A stretch of DNA of 64,000 bases from Apteryx mantelli (Eukaryota > Chordata > Aves > Apterygiformes > Apterygidae): positions 76,797,268 to 76,861,267 of the forward strand of contig NC_089981.1 in the NCBI RefSeq assembly GCF_036417845.1, read 5' to 3'. This document shows positions 26,263 through 37,077 of this stretch, piece by piece. How positions within the stretch are numbered: the stretch's first letter is position 1; each line of letters starts with the position of its first letter. A program made the position numbers and the translations under genes. The notes under the pieces were generated by a model, which saw nothing but the letters and a program-made list of their open reading frames with translations, was not told where the DNA came from and did not search any database.

Positions 26263-27636
26263 CTAGTTTAGAAGGGTTCCATATAACTGTGCTTTTGTAA
26301 GGCTGTCCTTCCGAGTCAAACCAGTACTCCCAGTCCGTTGAAACTGCTGCTGTTTGCTGTGTATACCCGAATGGCTTCCTTGTTCCATGGAAGACTGGTG
26401 AATTTCTGATGCCTCCACTGAACTTTGATTGAGGGACTCGGCTGAGCTGTTGGGGCTCACGTCCACATATTCTCTTTTCAATACTGGGCTACTTTCGATG
26501 TTTTTACTACTGCATACCTGGATGGTGATCCTTTCATTTTTTTGGTCTCTTGATTCTTTTGTTTTGTAAGTGGGCACTTTGTCCTGTTTACAGCTAGTGC
26601 TGATGTCAATATTCAAGCCACTGTCTGTTCTCAGGAAGCAAGAATCCACAAGTCTGCTTTGGCAGATGTCATCTCCTTCTGAGCAGCTATCTGCTTTGTA
26701 ACTAGCATAGATGGGGCTTGTTCGACTGTCTCCTTTTTTAATAGGGCTGCTGTAGTACTGCTCTGAAAAACTACAGGGTGATAGCCTGCCAGTGTTCCTG
26801 TAAGAGTATGCACCAATGTCCTCCACGCTCAATTGCCTCCATTGCCCAGGCAAGTCGTCTTCTGAGAGATGGGTACTCCTGCACTCATTTCTCATTTTCT
26901 GATTTGCTAAAGCCTGCTGCGGTGTTATGGCTGAGAAATGAAAAGGCTCGTTTGCATAAGGAGGCAGAGTCCTGGTAAAAGTGGGTGAGTTCTCGTTGTC
27001 ATCAGCAAGCTCCATGTGCTGCACAGGTTTGGACTTGGCAAACCTAGGACTCCCCTGATGCTCATAACCTGCAGGTGACTTTCTTTCAAACAGTTCATCT
27101 CGATTGCTCATGTAGATCGCTTGCTGAGAGGCTGTCAGTGTGTTGGCTTGGGCGTTCTCCTTTTCCTCGGATGTAACACTGAAGCTGGAATAGGAGCTGG
27201 ATGTTGGCAAAGAGGTAATGTACTCTGGGAAGGCTTCGTGAGAGAAGCTGGAATGGAAACCGTCTTCTTCTATGGTGCTGTCAGTGGAGTTCTGGGACCT
27301 GAGGAACCCCACGTCTTTCACTTGTGTGTCCACACTCTGTCTCCTCTCCCTCCTCCTTTCCTCAGGGCAGTAAAGGGCAGTATCACTACAGTAGATGTCT
27401 GACTTGTACTGGGGCCTTTGTCCGAGTTTTCCAGCAGAGTCCTGAAAATTAAGATTCCCTGCGGATGGGCTTGACAAATGTGAAGACAGGCTGTTTGGAT
27501 CTGGTTTTTCCAATACTTTGGCAATGACGCAAGTGGGTATGGAATCAGCATAAGAAGTGTGGCACAAGGGAACAGAAAGGCTGCACCCATGTTTTTCCAG
27601 ATGGATGCTGACTCTTTCCTGAAAGTCAGATGGCAA
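26263..27636 (-). CDS. BEGAIN: BEGAIN terminal coding exon
   Basis: This 1374-nt exon encodes 457 residues plus TAG, about three quarters of the protein. It starts in phase 0 at LPSDFQERVS after the acceptor TTATATTACAG; the open frame upstream of that is intronic. BEGAIN is a postsynaptic-density protein that binds the guanylate-kinase domain of PSD-95. Family landmarks in order are HLEKHGCSL, CVIAKVLEKPDP, YCSDTALYCPEERRR, VGFLRSQNSTDS, SLPTSSSYSSFSVTSEEKE, LTASQQAIYMSNRDELF, GQWRQLSVEDIGAYSY, SPCSFSEQYY, YASYKADSCSEGDD and the conserved C-terminus RKDSLTKAQLYGTLLN. It is rich in Ser and low in order, with no transmembrane segment. The acidic run that I recall after the NSTDS segment in mammals is short here (EEDG). 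The frame is intact, with no stops or shifts. Confidence 0.97.
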   Translation of the reverse strand: MPSDFQERVSIHLEKHGCSLSVPLCHTSYADSIPTCVIAKVLEKPDPNSLSSHLSSPSAGNLNFQDSAGKLGQRPQYKSDIYCSDTALYCPEERRRERRQSVDTQVKDVGFLRSQNSTDSTIEEDGFHSSFSHEAFPEYITSLPTSSSYSSFSVTSEEKENAQANTLTASQQAIYMSNRDELFERKSPAGYEHQGSPRFAKSKPVQHMELADDNENSPTFTRTLPPYANEPFHFSAITPQQALANQKMRNECRSTHLSEDDLPGQWRQLSVEDIGAYSYRNTGRLSPCSFSEQYYSSPIKKGDSRTSPIYASYKADSCSEGDDICQSRLVDSCFLRTDSGLNIDISTSCKQDKVPTYKTKESRDQKNERITIQVCSSKNIESSPVLKREYVDVSPNSSAESLNQSSVEASEIHQSSMEQGSHSGIHSKQQQFQRTGSTGLTRKDSLTKAQLYGTLLN

Positions 27637-30600
27637 CTGTAATATAAAGAGATAACAAAGGGGATAGGAGGAAAGGGTGCATGTCAATACTGGTATCTGA
27701 TTGGACTTATGCAATGTTGATGGATGAGTGCAATTTATGACATTAGATGGTTCACTGTATACGGTTCTTTGACTAGTGCATTAATTCATTTAGCAATGGC
27801 TGCAATCTCTGTGCATTTCTGAAAATAAATGTAATCAAATGACTTTACTTAACATTTGGAAATCTTCATCTGCTCCCCCACATGGAAAATACTATGAAAC
27901 TAAAAGGATTCCTTCCAAATTAATTCAAGCTGCATAGAAATGACCTAGAGAATGTAGTAAATAATAACCTTAAAAAGGCAGGTAGGGAAATATAGCCTAC
28001 AGAAACACTTTGCAGACTGTATGCACGTGTGGTTTGCAGTTGGAACATGGGGCTGCTGAAGTCTCTGCTAGGGTGAGGAAAGATGAGGAAGGGTCAGATT
28101 ATGTTCTGTTCTTCTGCCTTTCTGCCAGCTCCTCTTGCGTCCAACCCAGTGCCAAATTGGCTCCTGCTCTTCACTGTTGCATTTGATAAAAATGCTATTT
28201 GAAGAGGCTGGAAAGTTGGTTTCACTGCTGTTTGAAGCAGTGGTGCTGGTTGCTGTGTGAGAGGAGTGTTTCTCTGTGTTGGGGGAGAAGCAAATCAAAC
28301 CAGCCATCTTGCCCCAGCCCTGAAACATTGCTTGTCAGATCAACAAACAGCCTCTCAACTTATTTCCCTCTTTCAGCAGCCGCTAGCTGACTGCTTTTCT
28401 GGTGTCTTACTAAATTGACAGAAATAAGAGCTAAGACCTGAACCTACATTACAATTCCTATGGCAGACTACCCAAAATTAATCAATAAGTCTGCTGGGCA
28501 TAAGAAATCATATAAATTTAGGATCAGCTCTGTGGACAGTGATTCCATCTGCTGTTTTGTCACATGGACCAGAGAGATTGAGAGACTACATTCATTGGTG
28601 TGGTTCAAAAGTCCTATTGGTAATACCAAGTACGCTTACCAGTCAAATGTAATCTGCCTTGCTCATTTCAAATTTCTATCAACGATCAGACAGGGATATA
28701 CTGGAGGACTGTATAAGAGCTGTCTCACAGTTTTTCTTGCTGGAAATCAAAAGAACTCATGTTTGGGCTAGGTTTGTAACTTAGTTTATAACTGCGGTAG
28801 CTCCTTCGATATTCATTTTGATTTACACCACTTCAGAATTTTGCCCTTGAATTCTCGGCTGAACTGATCTACTCACCAAAGTGAGTATGTTTTTACAACT
28901 AGAAATTAATTTTCTCTAGTCCTCTTTACCAAATAATGGGTGGTTACCATTACAGTGCTAGCAATCATACTTCCTCCCTAAGTTTGTTTCTCTGGGAGAG
29001 AATGGAATCCTACAACTACTGAAGCCTTCCTCTCTTTCTCTTAGGCAAGAGAAACTTAGGGGTGCCTACTGCTTATAATGATCTCACATCATACAACATT
29101 TGGAGTCTCTCTCTCTCTCTCTTTTTTTTTTTTTTTTTTTTTGCTTTACTGGGAATTTTTTGCAGTGGGATTACTCCCCAAAATTCAATGCATTCAATAT
29201 TAGTCATAGTAAGCAGCGATGCAACAAAGATTGAATAACCAGGCTGCAAAATAGGACTGCTGTAAATTGCTGTAAAGGTGTGGAAAAGAAATACAGATCA
29301 TTTGACCCGAAACTGCTGTGTAGGGTAGCTGTTATTTTAGCATACCATTACACTGCTATTTGATCTATTTTATATGCATTATTTAGATTATGAAATGTGT
29401 TAAGAAAAAGAACATTCTTTTTCTGGTATAATGCTGCATACTGGAATTACTAAAGTGATATTGTTGTCATGGATAATATATAATCCATTGTCAAGCAATA
29501 TTTGTATTTGTAAGGAGTTCATTGCCTGTGACAGTACATTCAGACTTGCTAAATTAATAGATGCTTGCAGTTATGAGTGGAGAGTTTGCCTATTTGATCG
29601 ACTGTATGACAGCCTGTGAGAAACAGAGGGGAGATCCCAATCTGTGATATTTTTTTGTAAGTGGTTTCTAAGCGTATTTAAGATCCTAATTCTTGCTAAT
29701 GGATATAGTGCTTTCAGATATGAGTAATGTCATGATGATTCCTGGACATGGATCGCTAATGAAAGTTAGTTACTGGGGTGGGGGGAGCAGGATCAAGATA
29801 TTGGTTAATGTGGAAGGTCTATCTCAATTCTGGGAAATAACTTCCCCATTTGACAGAATGGTGTTGATTTACCCTTATTTATCAGAGTTATTTAGTGCCA
29901 TTAAACAGTTTACTGGCTTAGAAATAGTTTATGCATTTCACATTGTTTTGCATTATCCTAATAGCACTAAACTGACAAGACGGATAAAGGGAAGGCTTTT
30001 GTTTAGTATTAGTGACCTTCACTGTAGCAATACACATCTGGAAAGCGCTACTGCTTTGTGCAGAGGCTTGCTTCCCAAAAGACAGCCTTGTTCACTAAGA
30101 TAATATTTGCCTGTCTTTTAAGGAGTCTGTTTCTCAAACCTAGTTTCCTTGGAAGGCATGATTATTAAAGTTTACACCTTGGAAATCATTCATCCAGTGC
30201 TCTGGTTGCTTTAGAAAAATATATATTTTCTGTCAGTCTATTTTAAAATTCAGGTTTGTAAATTAGTTGGCCTGGAAAATAGCTTTGAGAAGAAAATTGA
30301 TTAGATCAACATCTCTGATGCCTGCAGGTTGTCATTGTTCCCCCTGCCAACATTTTGCAGTCTAGAGTTCTCAGCACTTTGATTTTGCAAAAACCTTTGT
30401 TTTTCAGCATGATCAGTGCAGGCTAATTCTATTGAATAGCAGAGTTTTTGGAAAAGAGTACCACCAAGTTCCATCACTAGCTGTGATTTTGTTAACGGCT
30501 CCCTCAGCTACATAGAAGACCAAGAGGTGTACAACCGCCCTCCCGCTGTTGCTTAAAGTGGGGGGGGGCAATCAAAGCCTTAAGGGCCAACAAGTTCTGT

Positions 30601-30672
30601 ATATATGTAGAATAGTCTGTTTTCCATGAAACATTTGTTTCTTCAAAGAATTATCAAGTTTGGTTACATTAC
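27637..30672 (-). other. BEGAIN: BEGAIN last intron
   Basis: This intron of about 3 kb lies between two phase-0 exon ends. It contains a CT repeat followed by a T run (29104-29142). Two open frames, at 28460-28771 (+) and 29693-30103 (+, 136 codons), lie inside it without codon or family signature. The second lies in an AT-rich block (about 29690-30000) that may be a conserved non-coding element rather than a gene. Confidence 0.85.
29104..29142. repeat. (CT)n followed by T run
   Basis: About nine CT units run straight into a T run of about 20. On the BEGAIN strand this is an A run followed by AG repeats, well upstream of the acceptor of the terminal exon. Confidence 0.9.
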
Positions 30673-30756
30673 CTCAGAAAGCTTATGTGCCCTGTCGTAA
30701 TTCTTGCTGCACTGGAGCAACTGAGCAGCTAAATTGCAGTCCTTCCTATAGAGCTC
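30673..30756 (-). CDS. BEGAIN: BEGAIN internal coding exon (28 codons)
   Basis: The exon is 84 nt and phase 0 at both ends. It begins GAGCTCTATAGG after an A-rich, T-poor acceptor region (on the coding strand TTTTTTTAG then G) and ends at GAG before the donor GTAATG. It encodes ELYRKDCNLAAQLLQC followed by KNYDRAHKLSE. This is the most conserved part of BEGAIN, the end of its N-terminal coiled coil, and it joins directly in frame to LPSDFQERVS of the terminal exon. It is too short for ordinary open-frame detection. Confidence 0.95.
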
Positions 30757-33700
30757 CTAAAAAAAAATAAAATAAAATAACAAAAAATACTCTGTTTTTT
30801 AAAGTTTACATCTAGCCTGTGGCTTTCAGCCTTTCTCCCATTCCTGGGCAATCTTTTAAAAATTGACTTTGGGAAAGTTTGGAGCATACTTGAATTTTTA
30901 AATTAAGATTTTCCACATCTTGCATGCTCTGGGGATTTTTGCCACTTGGCTCTGTAAGAGTGGATAAACAAAAGTATCAGATAAAAAATTTTGAGAACTG
31001 TTACTTCATAACGTTAATCTGCATTTCATAAGACAGATACTTACCGCTAGGAACTGGACTTTATACTGTTAACATGCATGGAACTATGAAGGTTAAAATA
31101 AACACGAACTTTTAAGCAAGAAGAAAATTTAAGAAAAACAATATTTACTGAACATCACCTGGATCAGCATGGGGATACTACTTTTGAAAATGCTGAAATA
31201 ATCTCATGAGACTGTGGGAGAAATTCATTGCAGACATATTTTGTATTTTTAAAAAAATGTCCTTTGCCTCTTTATGAAATTTTTTGATGATTCTTGGCTC
31301 CTCTCATATTTTGCAGAAGGTAACTCTATGCATAATAAATTTCACTGTGAATATTTGATACCACAGAAAAGGATATTTTTACTGGATAAGAAATTATCAT
31401 GAGAATTTCACATAGGGGAAAAAGAGAATCTAAAACAAGATGGTTATACTATTTTTGTGCTGAATGGCTCCCACAGCCTATTTAATGGGAAAACTCAGTA
31501 CAGAAATTTGCCCTCAACTCCATATTTCATCTTAATTTAATTTGACACTGTATCCTCCAGTCACTATCTTTGGGTTTCTGGAGGTAAGAGTTATGTGTTG
31601 TTTCTCCTGATCAAGGTGCCATTAAAAAACAAAATTGGCTTCAGAAGCTGGTTTTATAGGTGAGCATAGATGACATACACAAAGCATAAAAACACCATGG
31701 ACAACAGGCTACGTTCACCTGTAAAATGTTTATAGAGGAAAGAATGTTGAACAGTGAAATGATTGGAATTTTCACTGGTGCTAATGTTATCATTTCATTG
31801 CATGAAGATTTTTAATGCTCCACTTTTTCCTTTAGAAAGTGTTAAATTTTCTGTGAAAAGGAAAGGTGGAAATTCGTCTGTTTTGAAACAGCATTTTAAA
31901 GGTGTTCTGTAACAACAGGCTCAACGAGATCCTCCTGGGATTAGTTTGCTGTGAGGCATGTGAGGAGCAAATGTATATTTCTTATGGCCGTTAGGTGATT
32001 TATATCTTTATATTCAAGTGCCTTTAGATACTCTTGGGCTTTTTTTATGTGTGTGTGAGCTTTATATATGCCCCTTTCTGCCTTAAATGTGATGGGGAAA
32101 CAGGTTTCATTCATGTAGATGTTGAATTTTATATTGGTACACACTATCTTTATTCCTGAAAACAGATGCCAGCAGTAGAAATCCAAACATCCAATTTAAA
32201 AGCAAAATCTGTGGCATGTACATGCGATTCTGGCACATTACATGCACACTGTGCACTTAATATATTGCTGCACAATGTATAGCACAGACAAGTATTGCAA
32301 ATCCCTCCTGGCATTACTAGGCACACGAGAATGAAATCATTCCAGAAACTAACCCTGTCTTTAAAAGCTGTGAGGTTCTGTTTCTGTGAAGTGGTTGTCA
32401 TGGAGAGTGCAAAAAGCATTTCTCACACTTTATTTTTAGCAGCTTTAAAAATTACTACAAAAAACTACATGCAGGTTGAATGTGCCACATGTACTTTGTT
32501 CTCAGCATTGATGGGACATGCCATGTGACTGGAGTGAATTTTTGTCCTTTAATATTAATCTGAATGGAAACTAGCCACATGTGTGGCAACCGGAATAATA
32601 ATTGGCAATTATGCCTAAAAGCATTTTCCATGGTCTTACACATGTTTTTGCATCAAAAGCATCATTTCATGTCTGTCAGTGGAATAAGGGGAAATAATAT
32701 CCAGGGAAGAAATACTCGTGAGACAAAAACATGTTCTCCCCAGGGTGGGATTCTTCAGTTTAATGTCATCTTTAGTTATTATGTATAATATTAAAGGATT
32801 GTTTCATAGTCCTTTATTTAAAAAAATTGGCCACTTTTAACCTTTACTTTCATTTGTGAAGCTACATAATTAAAGGTAGGATTTTGCCTGTGAATTAGCC
32901 TCAAGTATGAAGAAGGGCTACTCTTATCTGAGGCTTCTAGACCATAACATAATGTTCATAGTAATTCAGAAAAATTCTGATATCTTGGAAGAAGAGTACT
33001 CTCTATTCCAGTTCAGTCTAAGCTGCCTTTTTAAAACTATCAACAATGAAAACATTTCTTTGTATGTGGGCTCAAAGCTGACTCCATGTAGTAGTGGAAG
33101 TACAAGAACATTTACTGGGAGAGATTTTTTTTATAAATCTGAAATAACTCCATTGATTTCAACTGAATTACTCTGGATTTATACCTGTGCTTTTAAAAAC
33201 CTAAATTTAGCCCATTGCATTTACCAAGTTCCTTTTAATTATAGATATTAGAGTTATGAAATAACTGCTGTTTCAAAACAATTTCTGTAGAAATATAGGG
33301 CCAGATTGTGAACTCTCTGTTACCTTTGGAAAGCTGTTAATCACATATGCATTCCTGTCCACATCAACAGGTGTATTCATGGGATCAGATGCTCCCTGCT
33401 ATGATTAAGAGTTTATATGGAATATGGAAGGATTGCATGTGAGATGCTAAAGAAAAAGTATCAACATAAACATATCTTGTGTAGATGAAATTTTTTCTAA
33501 GTGTCGAAGGAATGGTATAATAACGAACCCCTCCCACCCCCCTTCTTTGCTGTCTTCTTTAGTTTGTCCCACGGAATGAGCTTGTTTGCTAGTTGCAGAA
33601 CACTTGGCGGTTTTCAGCCGTGTTTAGTGAGATGCAGGCTGACAACTGCAAAGAATATTCCCTGTTTCGATCCATGCAGATCTAGGTGAAGAATTACACG

Positions 33701-34250
33701 TGAACCATAGCTGAGGAAAATCTAGCTCTCGCTTCCTTCAATAGCCTGAGTGACCAGGTTGGGTCAGTTCTGCCTTCTCCTAGCAGAGCTTGCTTGTGCT
33801 GGGCAACCCCTTCCAGGGAGCAAAGCCTGAAAGATGGGATGAGCTGTGGGAAATGGAAGGCTCTACCATGTGCTTATAATCCTCATTATGAATCCTCCCT
33901 GCTTGGGTGTGTGCACTCAGTAGCTCTGAGCATGGGCTTCTGTCAGTCTGCTCTACTTATGACAAATTCAATGGAGGGATATCACCATTTCCTGGAATAT
34001 TTTTTCCTCATTAATTTTAGGTTAGACATAAGGGAGAAAAAAAAATCAATAAAAAGTCTCACCCTGACCCCATGACTTAAGGAGAGCTGAAATTCCAGAT
34101 TAATGGGAAGCATCAAACATAACTTAATTGCAGAGGTGGCAGGTTATCTTTTATGTAAACAATAAGAAATTATTCTAATTACATAGGAAATGCATAGCCT
34201 AATTTATTTCTGAGTATAACCTCAAGATGTATCCATAATTAAATACTTAC
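30757..34250 (-). other. BEGAIN: BEGAIN intron
   Basis: This intron of about 3.5 kb lies between two phase-0 exons. A short AATAAAATAAAATAA-like simple repeat sits just beside the downstream exon (30762-30780). A remnant of an old interspersed repeat lies at about 33130-33312. A C-rich stretch occurs near 33530. No other exon is recognised. Confidence 0.85.
33130..33312. repeat. Old interspersed repeat remnant
   Basis: CTCCATTGATTTCAACTGAA (33148-33167) is followed by TACTCTGGATTTATACCTG and then, about 110 nt further, GGGCCAGATTGTGAACTC (33298-33315). These are the typical words of a degraded sauropsid repeat with a GGGCCAGATT-like end and a CCATTGA-TTCAATGG-like core. The family is not assigned. 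Confidence 0.35.
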
Positions 34251-34358
34251 ATTGTCTTCTGACAACTTATCTATTGTCACCTTGGCCTCTATTAAGTGAT
34301 TATTGAGTGCAATTATTTCATGGCTCAAAGCCCGTTTTTCCTCTTCATAATGTTGACC
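34251..34358 (-). CDS. BEGAIN: BEGAIN internal coding exon (36 codons)
   Basis: The exon is 108 nt and phase 0 at both ends, with the acceptor TTCTACACAG and the donor GTAAGTA. It encodes GQHYEEEKRALSHEIIALNN followed by HLIEAKVTIDKLSEDN. This is the middle of the BEGAIN N-terminal coiled coil, and heptad-type spacing of I/L/A residues is visible (ALSHEII, LNNHLIEA, VTIDKL). It continues in frame into ELYRKDCNLAA of the next exon. The preceding exon in the family should end with a segment like KLYRM; that segment was looked for between 34359 and 64000 and not found. Confidence 0.96.
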
Positions 34359-36039
34359 CTGTGTAGAAAATGAAGTAAGTCAGTACTTTTTCTACTGTCA
34401 GAATATTTCAGAAAAATTTCCAAAGCTTGATGTCATTCTCAAATGCAGAGAAAAGCACAACAAATCAATATTTCCTTTTTTTCCCTAATTTTTTGCTATT
34501 TTCACTCAGCAGGTGAGGCAATGTACTTTGAAAATGTGGAGGTCAAACTGAGCTCACATTTAGAAACTTACTCAAAAAGCTCTAGCTAGCATGTGAAAAA
34601 GCATTGTACTGAACAACAGCTATTCCTCATTTGTTACAGGATAGGGTTTCTAACCTGGAAGGGACCTGGGCTTCTCTTGGCTTTTGCTACAAGAATGTTC
34701 CAATTATGCCATTAGTTCCCATTCTCATCAGGGAGGAAGAACAATATTTAACAAGGAAAGTAGCTGTGTCTGAGCCAATTTCTTTTAGCTGTTGACTGTG
34801 CTGGCTGCTTTAGAAGCCCTGAATGAGGTTGTTCATTTCTCAAGATGAATATTTGCCTAATTGTGGGGTTAACATGTGCTAGCAGAATGTGACCCACTGT
34901 GGGATAATAGAAAAATAATCTGATTCAAAACTTCTTTCTGCCCACTAATGTAATCTTGTTTTACCAGTAGGCTGTAACTCTTTATTATAAATGCAAAGAA
35001 ATCAGCAGGAAAAGTAAAGTGCCACTGGCCCTTCCCATATTGTGTCCCATTTTCATATTGCAGTGTTTACTGTCCGCCTCATATACCAAAAATTATTTTG
35101 CAATGATCACTTATAGCCCTGCCTCCAGCCTTCCATTAGTATTAAAAAGAGCATGTGTGTTGTGGCAGCATCCGAATGTGCTAGCTGAGATCAAGGCATC
35201 TTCCTCGTGCTCAATGCTGTTCAAGACCAGAATGAAAGGAGTTCTGCCAATTATCCACAGGGACCTTTTAGAAAGCAGCGTTGCAAATGAGAATAGAAAG
35301 TAGGGTAAACCCTAACATATGTCTATTTTATTTTGCAAACTTATTCCAGCGACAAGTTCACAATCCCCCTTTCCATTCTAGAATTGTTAAAGTAATTTGT
35401 GAAAGATTTTCTTCAGCAGGCTGATCATATTAGCTACTGAAACTTCCCAAATGCCATATTGTCAGGGTCACAGAGAAATATTGCACCAACACACGCTTGA
35501 TGTTGTCAGTTAATTGACAGCAATGGGAGTTGTATGTCCTGAAGTCCGAACAAATATCAGGGTTAATTATCCAGCTGCAAAGCACCAGGCTGTATTAAAA
35601 AAGGGTGATTACGTTGGAAGTGGCAATTCTTATCTTAAGTTGCTGTTTAAAGAAAAACACATTCTAAAATGGAATAAGTAAATCCCCAGCTTGCTTTGTA
35701 GCATCAATATGATTGAGGTGTCTTTGTCACCGTCTGGCCTGGCCCTATTTTAATGTCTGCTTTTCTTTGGACTGGCTTCTCCCTGCTGTTCCAAGGATGT
35801 CCTCCTGCAGGCCCAACTGTGGCTGGAGGCAGGTTCGGGCTCGGCAGCTCTGCTGTTTTCGTCCTCATCGCTTGGGTTGCCAGTGCTCCTGCTAGCTGCT
35901 TGGAGACTATTTTATGGAAAGCTGAAGTGTAGTTTTGAAAAGCACCTTGGGTCTGAAGGAGTTCCAACCTCACCAGTTTTAACAAGCCGCAGAATCTAAG
36001 CGGCTATGTTTTTTAATTAGGTAGATCAGCGTGGATTTA

Positions 36040-36300
36040 TATGAGGCCCTTAACTCTCATTGATTTTAATGGGCACTAAGCAGCTAGGCACTTTGTAATC
36101 CTCCTGGACATCTGTGCACTTCTAGAAATCTGCCTCCTTTGAGAGTATGACTGAAGATTACATTTTCAAAGGTGTTTAGCTGTGTAATGAGGTAGACAAG
36201 TGCTATATTGGTATCTCCAGCCACCTAAATACTTGGGAAAAATCTGTCCCTTCAGGTTTCTAAGTCACTTTGTGCTTTTGAAGGATTCAGGTCCACTGTG
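36040..36300. repeat. Old interspersed repeat remnant, two arms
   Basis: CTCTCATTGATTTTAATGGG with TAGGCACTTTGTAAT is followed by TTTTCAAAGGTGTTTAGC and CACCTAAATACTTGGGAA. These words belong to a degraded repeat in which arms of the form TTAGG-CACC-TAAATAC-TTTGA face each other around a CATTGA/TCAATG core. It is common in bird, crocodilian and turtle DNA. The family is not assigned. Confidence 0.35.
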
Positions 36301-37041
36301 TACAAACTTAATCTTCCAAATAACTGTTGTATTGAGGATTTTATCAAACTTTGTATGACAAGCTGCAGTCAATGCCAGCACAGCTGATTTGTTGGACTCC
36401 CCTTTGCCTTGAGTCCTTCTGATTTCAACAAGTTTTGCTCATGTATAACCAAATTGAACTTGGTTCAATATATTTTGCAGTTCAGGAGAGTTTGTCTGAT
36501 CTAGGATTTATAGACTTCAGCACAGAGCAGAACTTGTAAAAGGGCAGCAGATTCAGGCTTAGGAAGCAGTACCTTCCATTACTTTGAGTAATACTGAATC
36601 TGACTGAATTATGCTTTCATTTTATTTCAGTTACTGATAGCTTTTGGGGTGACATTGTTCAGACTCGGTGCCTGACCAAATATGATTAAAAAAGTAGGTG
36701 GTTGAACTGTCAGATTCACCTTGATTCAAGTTTATCTTTAATGGGTCAGCAGATAGACATTGAAGTCGCAGCCATCTCAGCAGTGCTGTGGCAGAGGGGG
36801 CAGGAGAAAGAAAGGCCAGTCCTCTCTGCAAGTGTATGCTGACATCCTTCTCTTGAAATCACCATTAGTGACATGAGCCGAGTGTGTGCCCAACTGTGGC
36901 AAAACAGGGCAGCCTCAGGGCCAACAGGACACTGAAATGTTTCAATATATTGACCACATACTGTGGGTATACAGTGTACAGGGCTTTAGCCAGATTGTGG
37001 CACAGCAGTGGAAATAAGATGGCAGAGGTTTAACCATTTAA

Positions 37042-37077
37042 CCCTTGGGGGAAATAGTGCCCTTGGGAGAAATGGTG
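37042..37077. repeat. Two-copy 18-nt tandem repeat
   Basis: CCCTTGGGGGAAATAGTG is followed directly by CCCTTGGGAGAAATGGTG, which differ at two positions. It is probably a local duplication. Confidence 0.7.

Noticed and set aside
26631..26978. Short open frames on both strands inside BEGAIN
   Set aside because: They overlap the real BEGAIN frame and have no family features of their own.
27121..27402. 93-codon + strand open frame opposite BEGAIN
   Set aside because: It is antisense shadow of the BEGAIN terminal exon, whose - strand frame is conserved over 457 residues.
28068..28328. 86-codon - strand frame in the BEGAIN last intron as an extra exon
   Set aside because: No usable donor at its end and no BEGAIN similarity.
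29693..30103. 136-codon + strand frame in the BEGAIN last intron
   Set aside because: No splice context, no recognisable domain, and AT-rich composition like the intron; better explained by chance or by a non-coding conserved block.
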